Shown here piece by piece: positions 27,764 to 36,360 of a stretch of DNA of 64,000 nucleotides (position 1 is its first letter; each line of letters starts with the position of its first letter). Source of the stretch: an uncultured Sphingobacteriaceae bacterium (lineage in GTDB: Bacteria; Bacteroidota; Bacteroidia; Sphingobacteriales; Sphingobacteriaceae); the NCBI GenBank assembly GCA_946480915.1, contig CAMLLO010000012.1:1-64000 (forward strand). The letters are read 5' to 3'. A program made the position numbers and the translations under genes. The notes under the pieces are model-generated. The model saw only the letters and a list, made by a program, of their open reading frames with translations. It did no database searches and had not been told where the DNA came from.

Positions 27764-28765
27764 ATGAGAATAGCGATTAACGGCTTTGGAAGGATAGGAC
27801 GAACAGTATTACGCATACTTTTGCAACGCGCGAATGTTGACATTGTAGCGATTAACGATTTATCGGACGCAGCAACGCTCGCACATCTTGTGAAGTATGA
27901 TTCTATCCACGGTCCTGCGACTTTTTCTGTGAAAGCAGGAGACAGGCAATTGATCGTAAATGGAAAATCGATCCCCGTTTTTTCCGAATCAGATCCTTCT
28001 CAATTACCTTGGCTTGACCTTAATGTCGACTTGGTAATCGAATCGACGGGTAAATATACCACTAGAGAAAAGGCTGCCCTGCATCTTAAAGCTGGGGCCA
28101 AACAGGTGCTTATTTCAGCGCCATCGCCTGATAAAAATGTCCCGACCATTGTTTTAGGTGTAAACGATCAGGAAATTGATTTCTCAGAAGCAATATTATC
28201 GAACGCTTCGTGCACCACCAACAACATTGCGCCCATGATTAAGGTGCTCGAAGATAACTGGGGTATCGTAAACGGTTATATTACCACGGTGCACTCCATG
28301 ACCGGAGATCAGAACCTGCACGATGGTCCTCATAAAGATTTGCGCCGTGCCAGGGCGGCTTCTGCTTCAATTATACCAACTACAACAGGAGCAGCCAAGG
28401 CAATAACCAGTATTTTTCCTGCACTGGAAGGAAAGCTGGGCGGCGCGGGGATCAGGGTTCCGGTTTTAAATGGTTCTTTAACTGATTTTACATGTACTCT
28501 GAAGACCCAGCCTACAGTTGAGGAAATTAATGCAGCATTTAAATTAGCCTCAGAGACTTTCTTTAAAAACGTTGTTCAATACACACAAGATCCTATTGTT
28601 TCCATTGATATTATCGATAATCCACATTCATGTGTATTTGATTCATTGCTTACTTCTGTGGTGGGTGGAATTACCAAGGTGGTTGGATGGTACGATAATG
28701 AATATGGATACTCCAGTAGACTTGCGGATTTGGTGGAAAAAATTAGCCGTTTGAAGGATAATTGA
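27764..28765 (+). CDS. gap: Type I glyceraldehyde-3-phosphate dehydrogenase
   Basis: A 333-residue glycolytic enzyme that oxidises glyceraldehyde-3-phosphate to 1,3-bisphosphoglycerate with NAD. The nucleotide-binding GFGRIGR is at 7-13 and the active-site ASCTTNNIAP at 148-157 with catalytic Cys150. The TVHSMTGDQNLHDGPHKDLR region is a slightly variant S-loop (Q in place of the usual K in DQKT; N in place of the T). Pgk, the next enzyme of the pathway, is encoded about 130 bases downstream. Confidence 0.96.
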   Translation: MRIAINGFGRIGRTVLRILLQRANVDIVAINDLSDAATLAHLVKYDSIHGPATFSVKAGDRQLIVNGKSIPVFSESDPSQLPWLDLNVDLVIESTGKYTTREKAALHLKAGAKQVLISAPSPDKNVPTIVLGVNDQEIDFSEAILSNASCTTNNIAPMIKVLEDNWGIVNGYITTVHSMTGDQNLHDGPHKDLRRARAASASIIPTTTGAAKAITSIFPALEGKLGGAGIRVPVLNGSLTDFTCTLKTQPTVEEINAAFKLASETFFKNVVQYTQDPIVSIDIIDNPHSCVFDSLLTSVVGGITKVVGWYDNEYGYSSRLADLVEKISRLKDN

Positions 28766-28894
28766 TGTTTTTGACTTCGGTCATATCTTAGTGTGATTAT
28801 TACACTTTTATATTAATTCAAATCTCTGTAGTTTTACCACCCCACGAACATCGTGTTAATTCATTCTGTTCACACAAATTAAAATTTTTTAAAA

Positions 28895-30085
28895 ATGAAA
28901 ACAATTGATAATTTAAACTTCTCCGGAAAGAAAGCGCTAATACGTGTAGATTTTAATGTGCCTCTTGATGAGAGTTTCAATATAACCGACGATAACCGCA
29001 TCCAAGGCGCTTTGCCCACAATTAAAAAGATATTAAATGATGGTGGTGCAGTAATCTTAATGTCGCATTTAGGCAGACCAAAAGATGGGCCGACCGATAA
29101 ATATTCTTTAAAACACCTGGTAGGGCATTTGTCGAAAGTATTAAACAGAGATGTTGCTTTCGCGGATGATTGCATCGGTCAGCAGGCAATAGAAAAAGCA
29201 GCTGCTTTGAAAAACGGGGATGTTTTATTATTGGAAAATCTTCGTTTTTACAAAGAAGAAGAAAAAGGAGATGAGGCTTTCGCTGAAAAATTAAGCAAGC
29301 TTGGAGATGTGTATGTAAATGATGCGTTCGGAACTGCGCACCGTGCTCACGCTTCAACCGCGGTGATTGCAAAGTTCTTTCCTTCAGCTAAATACTTCGG
29401 ATATCTGATGGCTGGCGAACTTGCAAATGCAGAGAAAGTATTGAATAATCCTGAAAGACCCTTTACTGCTATCATGGGCGGAGCAAAAGTGTCTGACAAA
29501 ATTCTTTTAATTGAGAAACTATTAGACAAAGTGGACAATCTGCTTATCGGCGGTGGTATGGCATATACTTTTGCCAAAGCTCAGGGTGGAAATATTGGTA
29601 ATTCTTTAGTAGAGGCTGATAAGTTGGATCTGGCTTTAGAGCTGATCGAAAAGGCAAAAAGCAAAGGAGTGAATCTTGTTCTTCCAACAGATTCGGTAAT
29701 TGCTGATGCTTTCTCTCCTGATGCAAATACTGATGCAGCAAACAATGATAATATTAAAGATGGCTGGATGGGATTAGATATTGGTCCTGCTGCGGTAAAA
29801 CAATACAAAGAAGTGGTAGCTTCTTCAAAGACAATTTTATGGAACGGGCCGATGGGCGTTTTTGAAATGCAAAAGTTTGAAGCGGGAACCAAGGCTGTTG
29901 CTGAAGCTGTAGTTGAAGCAACTGAAAAAGGTGCTTTTTCCTTGATCGGCGGTGGTGACTCTGCTGCAGCGGTAGCGAAGTTCGGCTTTGAAGAGCAGGT
30001 GAGTTACGTATCAACAGGTGGCGGTGCATTGTTGGAATACATGGAAGGTAAGGAATTGCCTGGTGTTAAGGCGATTAACGGGTAA
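28895..30085 (+). CDS. pgk: Phosphoglycerate kinase
   Basis: A 396-residue enzyme that transfers phosphate from 1,3-bisphosphoglycerate to ADP. Visible motifs include [10 protein letters not shown] (about 17-26), [16 protein letters not shown] (about 57-72), [14 protein letters not shown], the nucleotide site GGAKVSDKI, and the C-terminal GGGDSAAAV and [19 protein letters not shown]. It follows gap and ends at a strong terminator, so glycolytic and dcw transcription are separated here. Confidence 0.97.
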   Translation: MKTIDNLNFSGKKALIRVDFNVPLDESFNITDDNRIQGALPTIKKILNDGGAVILMSHLGRPKDGPTDKYSLKHLVGHLSKVLNRDVAFADDCIGQQAIEKAAALKNGDVLLLENLRFYKEEEKGDEAFAEKLSKLGDVYVNDAFGTAHRAHASTAVIAKFFPSAKYFGYLMAGELANAEKVLNNPERPFTAIMGGAKVSDKILLIEKLLDKVDNLLIGGGMAYTFAKAQGGNIGNSLVEADKLDLALELIEKAKSKGVNLVLPTDSVIADAFSPDANTDAANNDNIKDGWMGLDIGPAAVKQYKEVVASSKTILWNGPMGVFEMQKFEAGTKAVAEAVVEATEKGAFSLIGGGDSAAAVAKFGFEEQVSYVSTGGGALLEYMEGKELPGVKAING

Positions 30086-30107
30086 GATATAATTTAATAC
30101 ACTGATT

Positions 30108-30144
30108 AAGGCCTGTCTCTTTTTAGAGGCAGGCCTTCTTTTTT
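30108..30144 (+). terminator. Terminator after pgk
   Basis: AAGGCCTGTCTCT and AGAGGCAGGCCTT form a 13-bp stem with one G-U pair and a TTTT loop, followed by CTTTTTT. Confidence 0.9.
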
Positions 30145-30164
30145 ACAAGAAATTCCCATCTCCC

Positions 30165-30237
30165 GTGGGAAAAATTCGCCTGTTGAAAACTTTTTGTGGT
30201 AAGATGTGGTAAAAGGTGGGAAAAGTATTTACTTTTA
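30165..30237 (+). promoter_or_regulatory. MraZ operator repeats and dcw promoter
   Basis: GTGGTA (30196), GTGGTA (30206) and GTGGGA (30216) form three direct repeats with a 10-base period, the arrangement known for MraZ self-binding sites. A fourth GTGGGA lies at 30165, 31 bases upstream, within a TCCC/GGGA inverted repeat. The near -7 element TACTTTTA (30230-30237) follows directly, so bound MraZ would cover the promoter. The mraZ ATG is at 30263. Confidence 0.75.
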
Positions 30238-30262
30238 CTCTACATAAAAACCGTAAAACTGA

Positions 30263-30727
30263 ATGTCTCACTTTTTGGGCGAATTTGAATGTAAACTTGA
30301 TGCCAAGGGAAGGCTTATGCTTCCGGCTGGTTTGCGTAAGCAAATGCCTGAGGCTGAGCGTGAAGGTTTGGTTGTTAATCGGGGGTTTGAGAAGCATTTG
30401 GTGATTTATACCAGGAAGGAGTGGGATACGATTGTGGAGGATTTGAATAAGTTGAATCAATACGAAAAGAAGACGAGGGAGTTTATTCGCTACTTTACTC
30501 GTGGTGCTTCAGAGCTTTCTTTGGATGCAGCGGGACGGATTTTATTGCCAAAGTCATTGATGGAGTATGCCGGGATGGGTGCCGATGTGGTGCTCTCGTC
30601 TCAATTTAATAAGATTGAGGTATGGGCAAAAGATGCCTATGATGCCCAATTAGATAACGAGCCTGATAATTTTTCCAACCTTGCTGAAGAGGTGATGGGA
30701 GGTTTAGGAAGGAGGGCGGATGTCTGA
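30263..30727 (+). CDS. mraZ: Transcriptional regulator MraZ
   Basis: A 154-residue protein with two AbrB-like SpoVT halves, each with a conserved block: LGEFECKLDAKGRLMLPAGL (about 4-23) and SELSLDAAGRILLPKSL near 82-98. MraZ forms a ring that binds GTGGGA-type repeats and regulates its own dcw operon; four such repeats lie just upstream. The gene's end overlaps rsmH by 8 bases, as in most dcw clusters. Confidence 0.96.
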   Translation: MSHFLGEFECKLDAKGRLMLPAGLRKQMPEAEREGLVVNRGFEKHLVIYTRKEWDTIVEDLNKLNQYEKKTREFIRYFTRGASELSLDAAGRILLPKSLMEYAGMGADVVLSSQFNKIEVWAKDAYDAQLDNEPDNFSNLAEEVMGGLGRRADV

Positions 30728-31622
30728 ATATCATAATCCGGTGATGCTTTCTGAATGTATTGAGGGTTTGGCTATTAAGCCGGATGGTGTGTATGTGGAT
30801 GTTACTTTCGGCGGCGGCGGGCATTCTCGTGAAATTTTAAAACACTTAAGCGCTAAAGGGCGTCTTCTGGCATTTGACCAGGATGCGGATGCTAAGGCGA
30901 ATATTCCAAACGATGATCGGTTAACCTTTATTGATCAAAACTTCCGTTTTTTGAAAAACAATTGCCGTCTGCATGCTGCAATTCCTGTAGATGGTGTTCT
31001 GGCCGATCTCGGTGTTTCGTCGCACCAGTTTGATCGGCCGGAGCGGGGGTTTTCAACGCGGTTTGACGCTGATTTGGATATGCGAATGGATCAAGCTTCT
31101 TCGCTTACCGCGAAAGAAGTAGTCAATTCTTATTCAGAGGAAGATTTGCATAGAATTTTCGGCATATATGGCGAGATTCAGAATGCAAAATCGCTGGCAA
31201 AGACCATCGTGACGGCGCGGCTAAATCAATCCATAGAAACAATTTCCGGTTTAAAGGAGGTTATTAAAAAACTCATCCCGAAAGGGAAAGAGAACAAGTA
31301 TTTGGCGCAGGTTTTTCAGGCTTTGAGAATAGAGGTCAATCAGGAACTTGAAGCGCTTCAGGATTTTTTAATGCAGGCAGCGGATGTTTTGGCTGTTGGT
31401 GGGCGACTTGTGGTAATGTCTTATCATAGCTTGGAAGACAGGCTGGTGAAGAATTTTATTGCCAAGGGGAAATTCAGAGGCGAAGTGGACAAAGATTTTT
31501 TTGGTAATCCACTAAAGCCTTTTGAAGCTGTATCGCGAAAAGCGATAACCGCGTCTGAAGAAGAAATAAAGCAAAACAGTCGTGCGCGAAGTGCAAAATT
31601 GAGAATCGCGGTGAAGCTTTGA
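30720..31622 (+). CDS. rsmH: 16S rRNA (cytosine-N4)-methyltransferase RsmH
   Basis: A 300-residue SAM-dependent methyltransferase that acts on C1402 of 16S rRNA. The start MSEYHNPVMLSECIEGL, the SAM motif VDVTFGGGGHSREIL (about 25-39), GVLADLGVSSHQFDRPERGF (about 94-113) and the C-terminal VVMSYHSLEDRLVKNF are family-diagnostic. It is the second gene of the dcw cluster. Confidence 0.97.
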   Translation: MSEYHNPVMLSECIEGLAIKPDGVYVDVTFGGGGHSREILKHLSAKGRLLAFDQDADAKANIPNDDRLTFIDQNFRFLKNNCRLHAAIPVDGVLADLGVSSHQFDRPERGFSTRFDADLDMRMDQASSLTAKEVVNSYSEEDLHRIFGIYGEIQNAKSLAKTIVTARLNQSIETISGLKEVIKKLIPKGKENKYLAQVFQALRIEVNQELEALQDFLMQAADVLAVGGRLVVMSYHSLEDRLVKNFIAKGKFRGEVDKDFFGNPLKPFEAVSRKAITASEEEIKQNSRARSAKLRIAVKL

Positions 31623-31719
31623 TTGGTGTGCGGATGGAGATAATGTGCGGATGTGCAAATGAGGGAGGATTTTCATATGAAGCTTTTAACTTTTGAATTT
31701 TAACTTTTGAATTTGAAAC
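31623..31719 (+). repeat. Composite ATGTGC + TTTTGA repeat in the rsmH-ftsL gap
   Basis: The gap holds TAATGTGCGGATGTGCAAAT (31641-31660) and a related TGTGCGGATGG (31627). A T-rich tandem of the 15-base unit CTTTTGAATTTTAA (about 31683-31714) follows, ending five bases before the ftsL GTG. The same order, ATGTGC module then TTTTGA module then start codon, recurs before ftsW and murG. Confidence 0.65.
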
Positions 31720-32118
31720 GTGAGTAATCGTTTTAGAGAACAGATAGAAGAGGCGGAAGAGCAGGGGCCTGAGCCTGAGTTAAAGCAAAAGGTTGAGTTG
31801 CCTAAAAACTTCTTTACAACATTCCTGACGGAAGGGGTTGTTTCGAAGGAATCTGCCACTCAGATGATGCCATTTTTGATTTTTTTGGCAATGCTTGCCA
31901 TGGTATATATTGCTAATAGACATTTTGCTGAGAAGACAATACGCGGGATAGATAAATTAAGTAAAGAGGTTAAGGAATTGAGCTGGGATTTTAAAACATT
32001 AAAGGCGGATCTGATGCTTAAAAGTACACAAACAGAAGTTGCCAAGCAGGTAGATACTCTGGGATTAAAAGAGCTGGTGGAGCCACCGAAAAAAATTGTA
32101 ATTGAAATAGAAGAATAA
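31720..32118 (+). CDS. ftsL: FtsL-like cell division protein
   Basis: A 132-residue bitopic protein: cytoplasmic N-terminus of about 50 residues, one transmembrane helix (MMPFLIFLAMLAMVYIANR, about 49-67), then a periplasmic coiled coil (KTIRGIDKLSKEVKELSWDF). This is the Bacteroidota FtsL type, divergent from E. coli FtsL but found at the same place between rsmH and the PBP gene. It should join FtsQ in the divisome. The start is GTG 31720, directly after the T-rich repeat. Confidence 0.8.
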   Translation: MSNRFREQIEEAEEQGPEPELKQKVELPKNFFTTFLTEGVVSKESATQMMPFLIFLAMLAMVYIANRHFAEKTIRGIDKLSKEVKELSWDFKTLKADLMLKSTQTEVAKQVDTLGLKELVEPPKKIVIEIEE

Positions 32119-32169
32119 TAAACTGTCCCGACAAGCTCTCTCTCCTTTGGAGATGGCTAGGATGAAGCT

Positions 32170-34269
32170 ATGAATATAAGAACCGACATATTGTTACGCG
32201 TGTACATCGCCTTCGGGTTGATTGTATTGCTTGCGTTTGCGGTTTTATTTAAGCTTTTTCATCTGCAGTTTTCGGAAGGCAAAAAGTGGAAGGCAATGGC
32301 GGATAGTTTGTCGACCAAATATGTGAACGTGGAGGCTGTGAGAGGAAATATTTATTCAGTTGATGGAAGTCTATTGGCGACTTCAGTTCCGGAATATGAG
32401 TTGAGAGTGGATATGCTTGCAGGTGGAATTGAAAAGGATGAAGTTTTTTTAACTAAAGTTGATTCATTGGCGGAAAAGCTTTCGAATTTCTTCGGAGATA
32501 AAAGTCGCCGTGAATATTCCAAAATGCTTCGTGGGGCCCGTCGGGATAATGATCGATATTTTTTGTTAAAGCGGAGGGTGTCTCACCAGGAGCTTTCCGC
32601 CATCCGCAAGTTTCCAATTTTCAATATGGGCAGGTATAAAGGTGGTTTAATCGTTGTTCAGCAGAACAAACGAATATTTCCGTTTAAGGCCTTAGCGAAA
32701 AGAACAATCGGATATAAAAACGAAAATGTAAAGCCGGTAGGGCTTGAGGGTGCTTACAGCTCGTACATCGATGGAGAAAGTGGAAGGAGATTAATGCAGC
32801 GTATAGCCGGCGGCACCTGGATTCCGATAAATAAAGATATAGAAATTGCTCCTAAGGAAGGCGCTGATATTATTTCTACTATCGATATAAATATGCAGGA
32901 TGTGGTTCAGAATGCCTTACGCAAGCAATTGATTGTAAGCGATGCCGACCATGGTTGCGTGGTTTTGATGGAAGTTTCCACTGGAGAGATAAGAGCTATC
33001 GCAAACTATTCAAAAGTGGGTGAGGGGCAATATAAGGAAACATTCAATTATGCCATTGCGGCTAATCAGGATCCCGGTTCGACTTTTAAAGTAGCCTCTT
33101 ATATGGCACTTCTTGAGGATGAAAAGGTTGATACAAATACGCTTGTTGGTACAGGTACGTACAAAATACCGGGACATTTGATTAAGGATTCTCACGGAAG
33201 TATTGGTGTAGTTACCGTTAAAAAAGCATTTGAAGAGTCATCAAATGCAGCAATCGCTCAATTGATAAATAATGCCTATAAGGAAGATCAATCGGGGTTT
33301 ACAGACCATCTTTACCGGTGGAAGTTGCATGAAAAAATGGGATTACAGATCCCCGGGGAAGCCCGGCCGGTAATAAAAAACCCGGAAAATAAGAGCTGGA
33401 ATAAAAATATGACTCTACCCCAAATGGCATACGGTTATGAAATGCAGCTAACGCCCTTGAAAATGCTGTCTTTCTACAATGCTATCGCGAACAATGGTAG
33501 ATACGTGTCTCCAATTTTCGTAAAGGAAATCAGGAGGTTAGGTAATACCATTGAGCAGTTTAAAACACGTGTTGTCAATGAGAAGATTTGTTCTGACGAA
33601 ACGCTCGGCAAGATTCAGGCTATGCTTGAAGGGGTAATTACAGAAGGTACCGGCCGGGGTGTGATTTATAATCCCTTTTATAAAGTTGCAGGCAAAACGG
33701 GTACTGCTCAGGTAGCCGATGCTAATAAAGGTTACAGGGCGAAAAAGCAGTACCAGGCATCTTTTTGCGGTTATTTTCCTGCAGACCGACCTAAGTATTC
33801 TTTGATTGTGGTGATCAACGATCCAAAAAATGGTTACTATGGAGCACAGGTTGCGGGGCCTCCTTTCCGCGAAATAGCCGACAAAGTTTTCGCAAATGAT
33901 GTGGAGATGTATGATCGTGTTGAATCTGCCAACCTGGTGGGCAATACTAAAATGCCGGTTTCAAAAGGAGGATATAAAAAAGCAACTCAGCAGGTATATA
34001 AATCTTTAGGCATTAAAGCCGTGTTCGCTGCAAACAGCGAGTTTGTTAGTGTTGTTGATACCAATAATGGAGTATCGATCAAAGAAGTGAAGTTTAGTTC
34101 CAAACAGGTCCCGGATGTTTCGGGAATGGGTTTAAAAGATGCCTTGTTTTTATTAAGCAGTGCTGGGCTTAGGCCGGTTGTTAAGGGAAGTGGGAAAGTG
34201 ATAAGCCAGTCGTTACTGGCCGGAAGCAGGGTTATGAAAGGATATCCAATTACAATAGAACTTGAGTGA
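32170..34269 (+). CDS. ftsI: Division-specific penicillin-binding protein (FtsI/PBP3-type) with PASTA domain
   Basis: A 699-residue class B PBP. One N-terminal membrane anchor (about 9-29) is followed by a PBP dimerisation domain, then the transpeptidase domain with all three active-site motifs: Ser304-Thr-Phe-Lys307, Ser357-Ser-Asn359 and Lys509-Thr-Gly511. The last 65 residues (from VPDVSGMGLKDALFLL) form one PASTA domain, common in Bacteroidota and Gram-positive division PBPs but absent from E. coli FtsI. It cross-links septal peptidoglycan. The stop overlaps the murE start as TGATG. Confidence 0.95.
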   Translation: MNIRTDILLRVYIAFGLIVLLAFAVLFKLFHLQFSEGKKWKAMADSLSTKYVNVEAVRGNIYSVDGSLLATSVPEYELRVDMLAGGIEKDEVFLTKVDSLAEKLSNFFGDKSRREYSKMLRGARRDNDRYFLLKRRVSHQELSAIRKFPIFNMGRYKGGLIVVQQNKRIFPFKALAKRTIGYKNENVKPVGLEGAYSSYIDGESGRRLMQRIAGGTWIPINKDIEIAPKEGADIISTIDINMQDVVQNALRKQLIVSDADHGCVVLMEVSTGEIRAIANYSKVGEGQYKETFNYAIAANQDPGSTFKVASYMALLEDEKVDTNTLVGTGTYKIPGHLIKDSHGSIGVVTVKKAFEESSNAAIAQLINNAYKEDQSGFTDHLYRWKLHEKMGLQIPGEARPVIKNPENKSWNKNMTLPQMAYGYEMQLTPLKMLSFYNAIANNGRYVSPIFVKEIRRLGNTIEQFKTRVVNEKICSDETLGKIQAMLEGVITEGTGRGVIYNPFYKVAGKTGTAQVADANKGYRAKKQYQASFCGYFPADRPKYSLIVVINDPKNGYYGAQVAGPPFREIADKVFANDVEMYDRVESANLVGNTKMPVSKGGYKKATQQVYKSLGIKAVFAANSEFVSVVDTNNGVSIKEVKFSSKQVPDVSGMGLKDALFLLSSAGLRPVVKGSGKVISQSLLAGSRVMKGYPITIELE

Positions 34270-35726
34270 TGAAGAATTTAGAAGAGCTATTATATGGAGT
34301 ATCGGTTTTGGGCCAGAAAGGTTCGGCCGATGTGGATGTGCTTTCTGTTTGTTTTGATTCTCGCCAGGTTAAACCAGGATCTTTATTTGTTGCTGTAAGC
34401 GGAACGATAACCGATGGGCATGCTTTCATCGAGAAAGCAATATCCCTTGGGGCAAATGCCGTGGTTTGCGAAGATTTTCCTGAAACGATTAATGGAAAGG
34501 TAACTTATATTCAAACTAAGGACTCAGCGAAAGCCCTGGGTCTGATCGCTTCGAATTTTTATAATAATCCCTCGGCAAACTTAAAATTGGTCGGTATAAC
34601 TGGTACGAACGGAAAAACTACTGTTGCTACCTTATTATATCAGTTGTTTGAGGATATGGGATACAAAACCGGACTTATTTCTACGGTTCAGAATCATGTT
34701 CATAAAACAATTGTCCCTGCTACTCACACTACTCCCGATCCGGTAGCATTAAATAAATTGCTCTCTGATATGGTAATCGCAGGTTGTGATTACTGTTTTA
34801 TGGAAGTAAGTTCTCATGCGGTAGCTCAGCATCGAATAGAAGGCCTTGAGTTTACGGGCGGAGTTTTTACTAATCTAACACACGATCATTTAGATTTCCA
34901 CATAACGTTTGATGCTTACCTGAAAGCGAAGAAAGCATTTTTTGATGGACTGCATAAGTCTGCATTTGCCTTAGTAAACGTGGACGATAAGAATGGGAAA
35001 GTGATGCTTCAAAATACTGCCGCTCATAAAAAGACTTACGCACTTAAAACAGCAGCCGACTTCAAAGCAAAAATCATCGAAAATCAATTTAGTGGTTTGT
35101 TGCTGAATATTGATAATGCAGAAGTGTGGTTTAAAATGGTTGGCAGCTTCAATGCGTATAATCTTTTAGCCGTTTATGCTACTGCTGTGCTTCTCGAGCA
35201 AGATACCTTGAAGGTGTTAACCGTGTTAAGTCGTTTGCAAGGTGCAGAAGGACGTTTCGACTACATCACATCGCCAAACGGTATAATTGGTGTGGTTGAT
35301 TATGCACACACTCCGGATGCTGTTCAAAATGTTTTAAGCACAATTCAAAACATCCGCAAAGGAACAGAACAGGTAATCACAGTGCTGGGTTGTGGTGGCG
35401 ATAGGGATAAAACCAAACGTCCTGTTATGGCACAGGTAGCATGCGATTGGAGCGACAAAGTTATTCTTACATCTGACAATCCGCGTTCTGAAGATCCGGA
35501 ACAAATTCTTAAAGAAATGGATGCAGGCGTAATGCCGAATAACCGTAGAAAGGCTCTGACGATAGTTGATAGAAAAGAAGCTATCCGGACTGCCTGCCAC
35601 CTGGCAAAACCGGGCGATATAATCGTAGTGGCAGGAAAGGGGCATGAAAAATATCAGGAAATTAAAGGCGTAAAACATCCCTTTGATGATAAGCAAATAT
35701 TGACGGAGGCAATGGCAGAGCTTTGA
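34269..35726 (+). CDS. murE: UDP-MurNAc-tripeptide ligase MurE (meso-DAP type)
   Basis: A 485-residue Mur ligase. ATP-binding GITGTNGKTTV is near 108-118. The motif DNPR (within TSDNPRSEDPEQI, near 398-410) is the specificity motif for meso-diaminopimelate, consistent with the dapA gene in this window. I use ATG 34269, which overlaps the ftsI stop by one base; a GTG one codon earlier is possible. It adds the third amino acid of the peptidoglycan stem peptide. Confidence 0.96.
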   Translation: MKNLEELLYGVSVLGQKGSADVDVLSVCFDSRQVKPGSLFVAVSGTITDGHAFIEKAISLGANAVVCEDFPETINGKVTYIQTKDSAKALGLIASNFYNNPSANLKLVGITGTNGKTTVATLLYQLFEDMGYKTGLISTVQNHVHKTIVPATHTTPDPVALNKLLSDMVIAGCDYCFMEVSSHAVAQHRIEGLEFTGGVFTNLTHDHLDFHITFDAYLKAKKAFFDGLHKSAFALVNVDDKNGKVMLQNTAAHKKTYALKTAADFKAKIIENQFSGLLLNIDNAEVWFKMVGSFNAYNLLAVYATAVLLEQDTLKVLTVLSRLQGAEGRFDYITSPNGIIGVVDYAHTPDAVQNVLSTIQNIRKGTEQVITVLGCGGDRDKTKRPVMAQVACDWSDKVILTSDNPRSEDPEQILKEMDAGVMPNNRRKALTIVDRKEAIRTACHLAKPGDIIVVAGKGHEKYQEIKGVKHPFDDKQILTEAMAEL

Positions 35727-35727
35727 T

Positions 35728-35870
35728 AATGTGCAAATGAAAGAAATGTGCAGATGTGCGGATGGAATGCGAAACGGAAATTAATGTGCAAATGAAGAGA
35801 TGTGCAGATATGCAAATGAATGCGAAACGGTTATTAAAATGAAGAAATGTGCAGATGTGCAAATTGGATG
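35728..35870 (+). repeat. Three tandem ATGTGC-family repeats in the murE-mraY gap
   Basis: Units begin near 35728, 35783 and 35835 (about 51-55 bases each). The first two share ATGTGCAAATGA, then ATGTGCAGAT, then GAATGCGAAACGG; the third lacks its first part. The second unit (35784-35817) has a near-perfect inverted partner at 36320-36354, on the far side of the four-helix-bundle gene. Confidence 0.8.
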
Positions 35871-35912
35871 TTAAAAGGAATGAAAACTGATTTAGATATA
35901 AAATAGAATTTA

Positions 35913-36254
35913 ATGGCTGAACAGAATCTAATACTTGATTTGACATTTAAGTTTTCTCTTGATTCAATAGTTTTTTCTGAACTACTCGAAGAAAATAGAA
36001 AGTATAATATGGCTAAGCAATATTGGAGATCCAGCACCTGTATTGGCGCTATGGTGAGAGAATCACAAGGTGCAGAGAGCAAAGCTGATTTCAGACATAA
36101 ATTGAAAATTGTATATAAGGAAGCTGAAGAATCTGAGTATTGGTTGTTGTTGTGCAAGAATTCGTCAACATATCCTTTTAATGATAGCTTATTAGAGCAG
36201 GTAATAATAATAAAGAAAGTATTAGGAAAAATTATAACAAGTACAAAAAATTGA
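35913..36254 (+). CDS. Four-helix-bundle protein (S23 / 23S rRNA intervening-sequence family)
   Basis: A 113-residue all-helical protein. The pattern, with YWRSSTCIGAMVRESQGAES in the middle and a helix with KIVYKEAEESEYWLLL, is typical of the four-helix-bundle family first seen in 23S rRNA intervening sequences and common in Bacteroidota genomes. Its biochemical role is unknown. It interrupts the murE-mraY pair of the dcw cluster, in the same orientation as the operon. It is bounded by inverted copies of the ATGTGC repeat, so it looks like a cargo gene of a small inserted element; that reading is inference. Confidence 0.85.
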   Translation: MAEQNLILDLTFKFSLDSIVFSELLEENRKYNMAKQYWRSSTCIGAMVRESQGAESKADFRHKLKIVYKEAEESEYWLLLCKNSSTYPFNDSLLEQVIIIKKVLGKIITSTKN

Positions 36255-36319
36255 CAGTGATAGAAAATGTTGATATAACATGTAAAGTCATTAAAAAATT
36301 AGTCTGCTTTATGCAAGTA

Positions 36320-36354
36320 ATTTGCATATCTGCACATCAAAATCATTTGCACAT
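36320..36354 (-). repeat. Inverted ATGTGC-family repeat before mraY
   Basis: ATTTGCATATCTGCACATC (36320-36338) and TCATTTGCACAT (36343-36354) are the reverse complement of GATGTGCAGATATGCAAAT (35799-35817) and ATGTGCAAATGA (35784-35795). Only the spacer differs, by one base in length (3 against 4). The repeat ends six bases before the mraY ATG. Confidence 0.8.
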
Positions 36355-36360
36355 ATAGAT

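Noticed and set aside
29022..30029. Overlapping minus-strand ORFs in pgk
   Set aside because: Antisense frames of a highly conserved glycolytic gene, with low-complexity H/L/Q-rich translations.
35728..35870. Regular repeats resembling a small CRISPR array
   Set aside because: The repeats are directly adjacent 51-55-base units without unique spacers, the same elements occur scattered and inverted elsewhere, and there are no cas genes.
35662..36157. Open minus-strand frames across the murE-mraY gap
   Set aside because: They are read out of the ATGTGC repeats (repeating HICT-like residues) and over the antisense of the four-helix-bundle gene; spurious.
36322..36360. Longer N-terminus for mraY
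   Set aside because: The extension translates the inverted repeat ([13 protein letters not shown]); ATG 36361 matches the family N-terminus.
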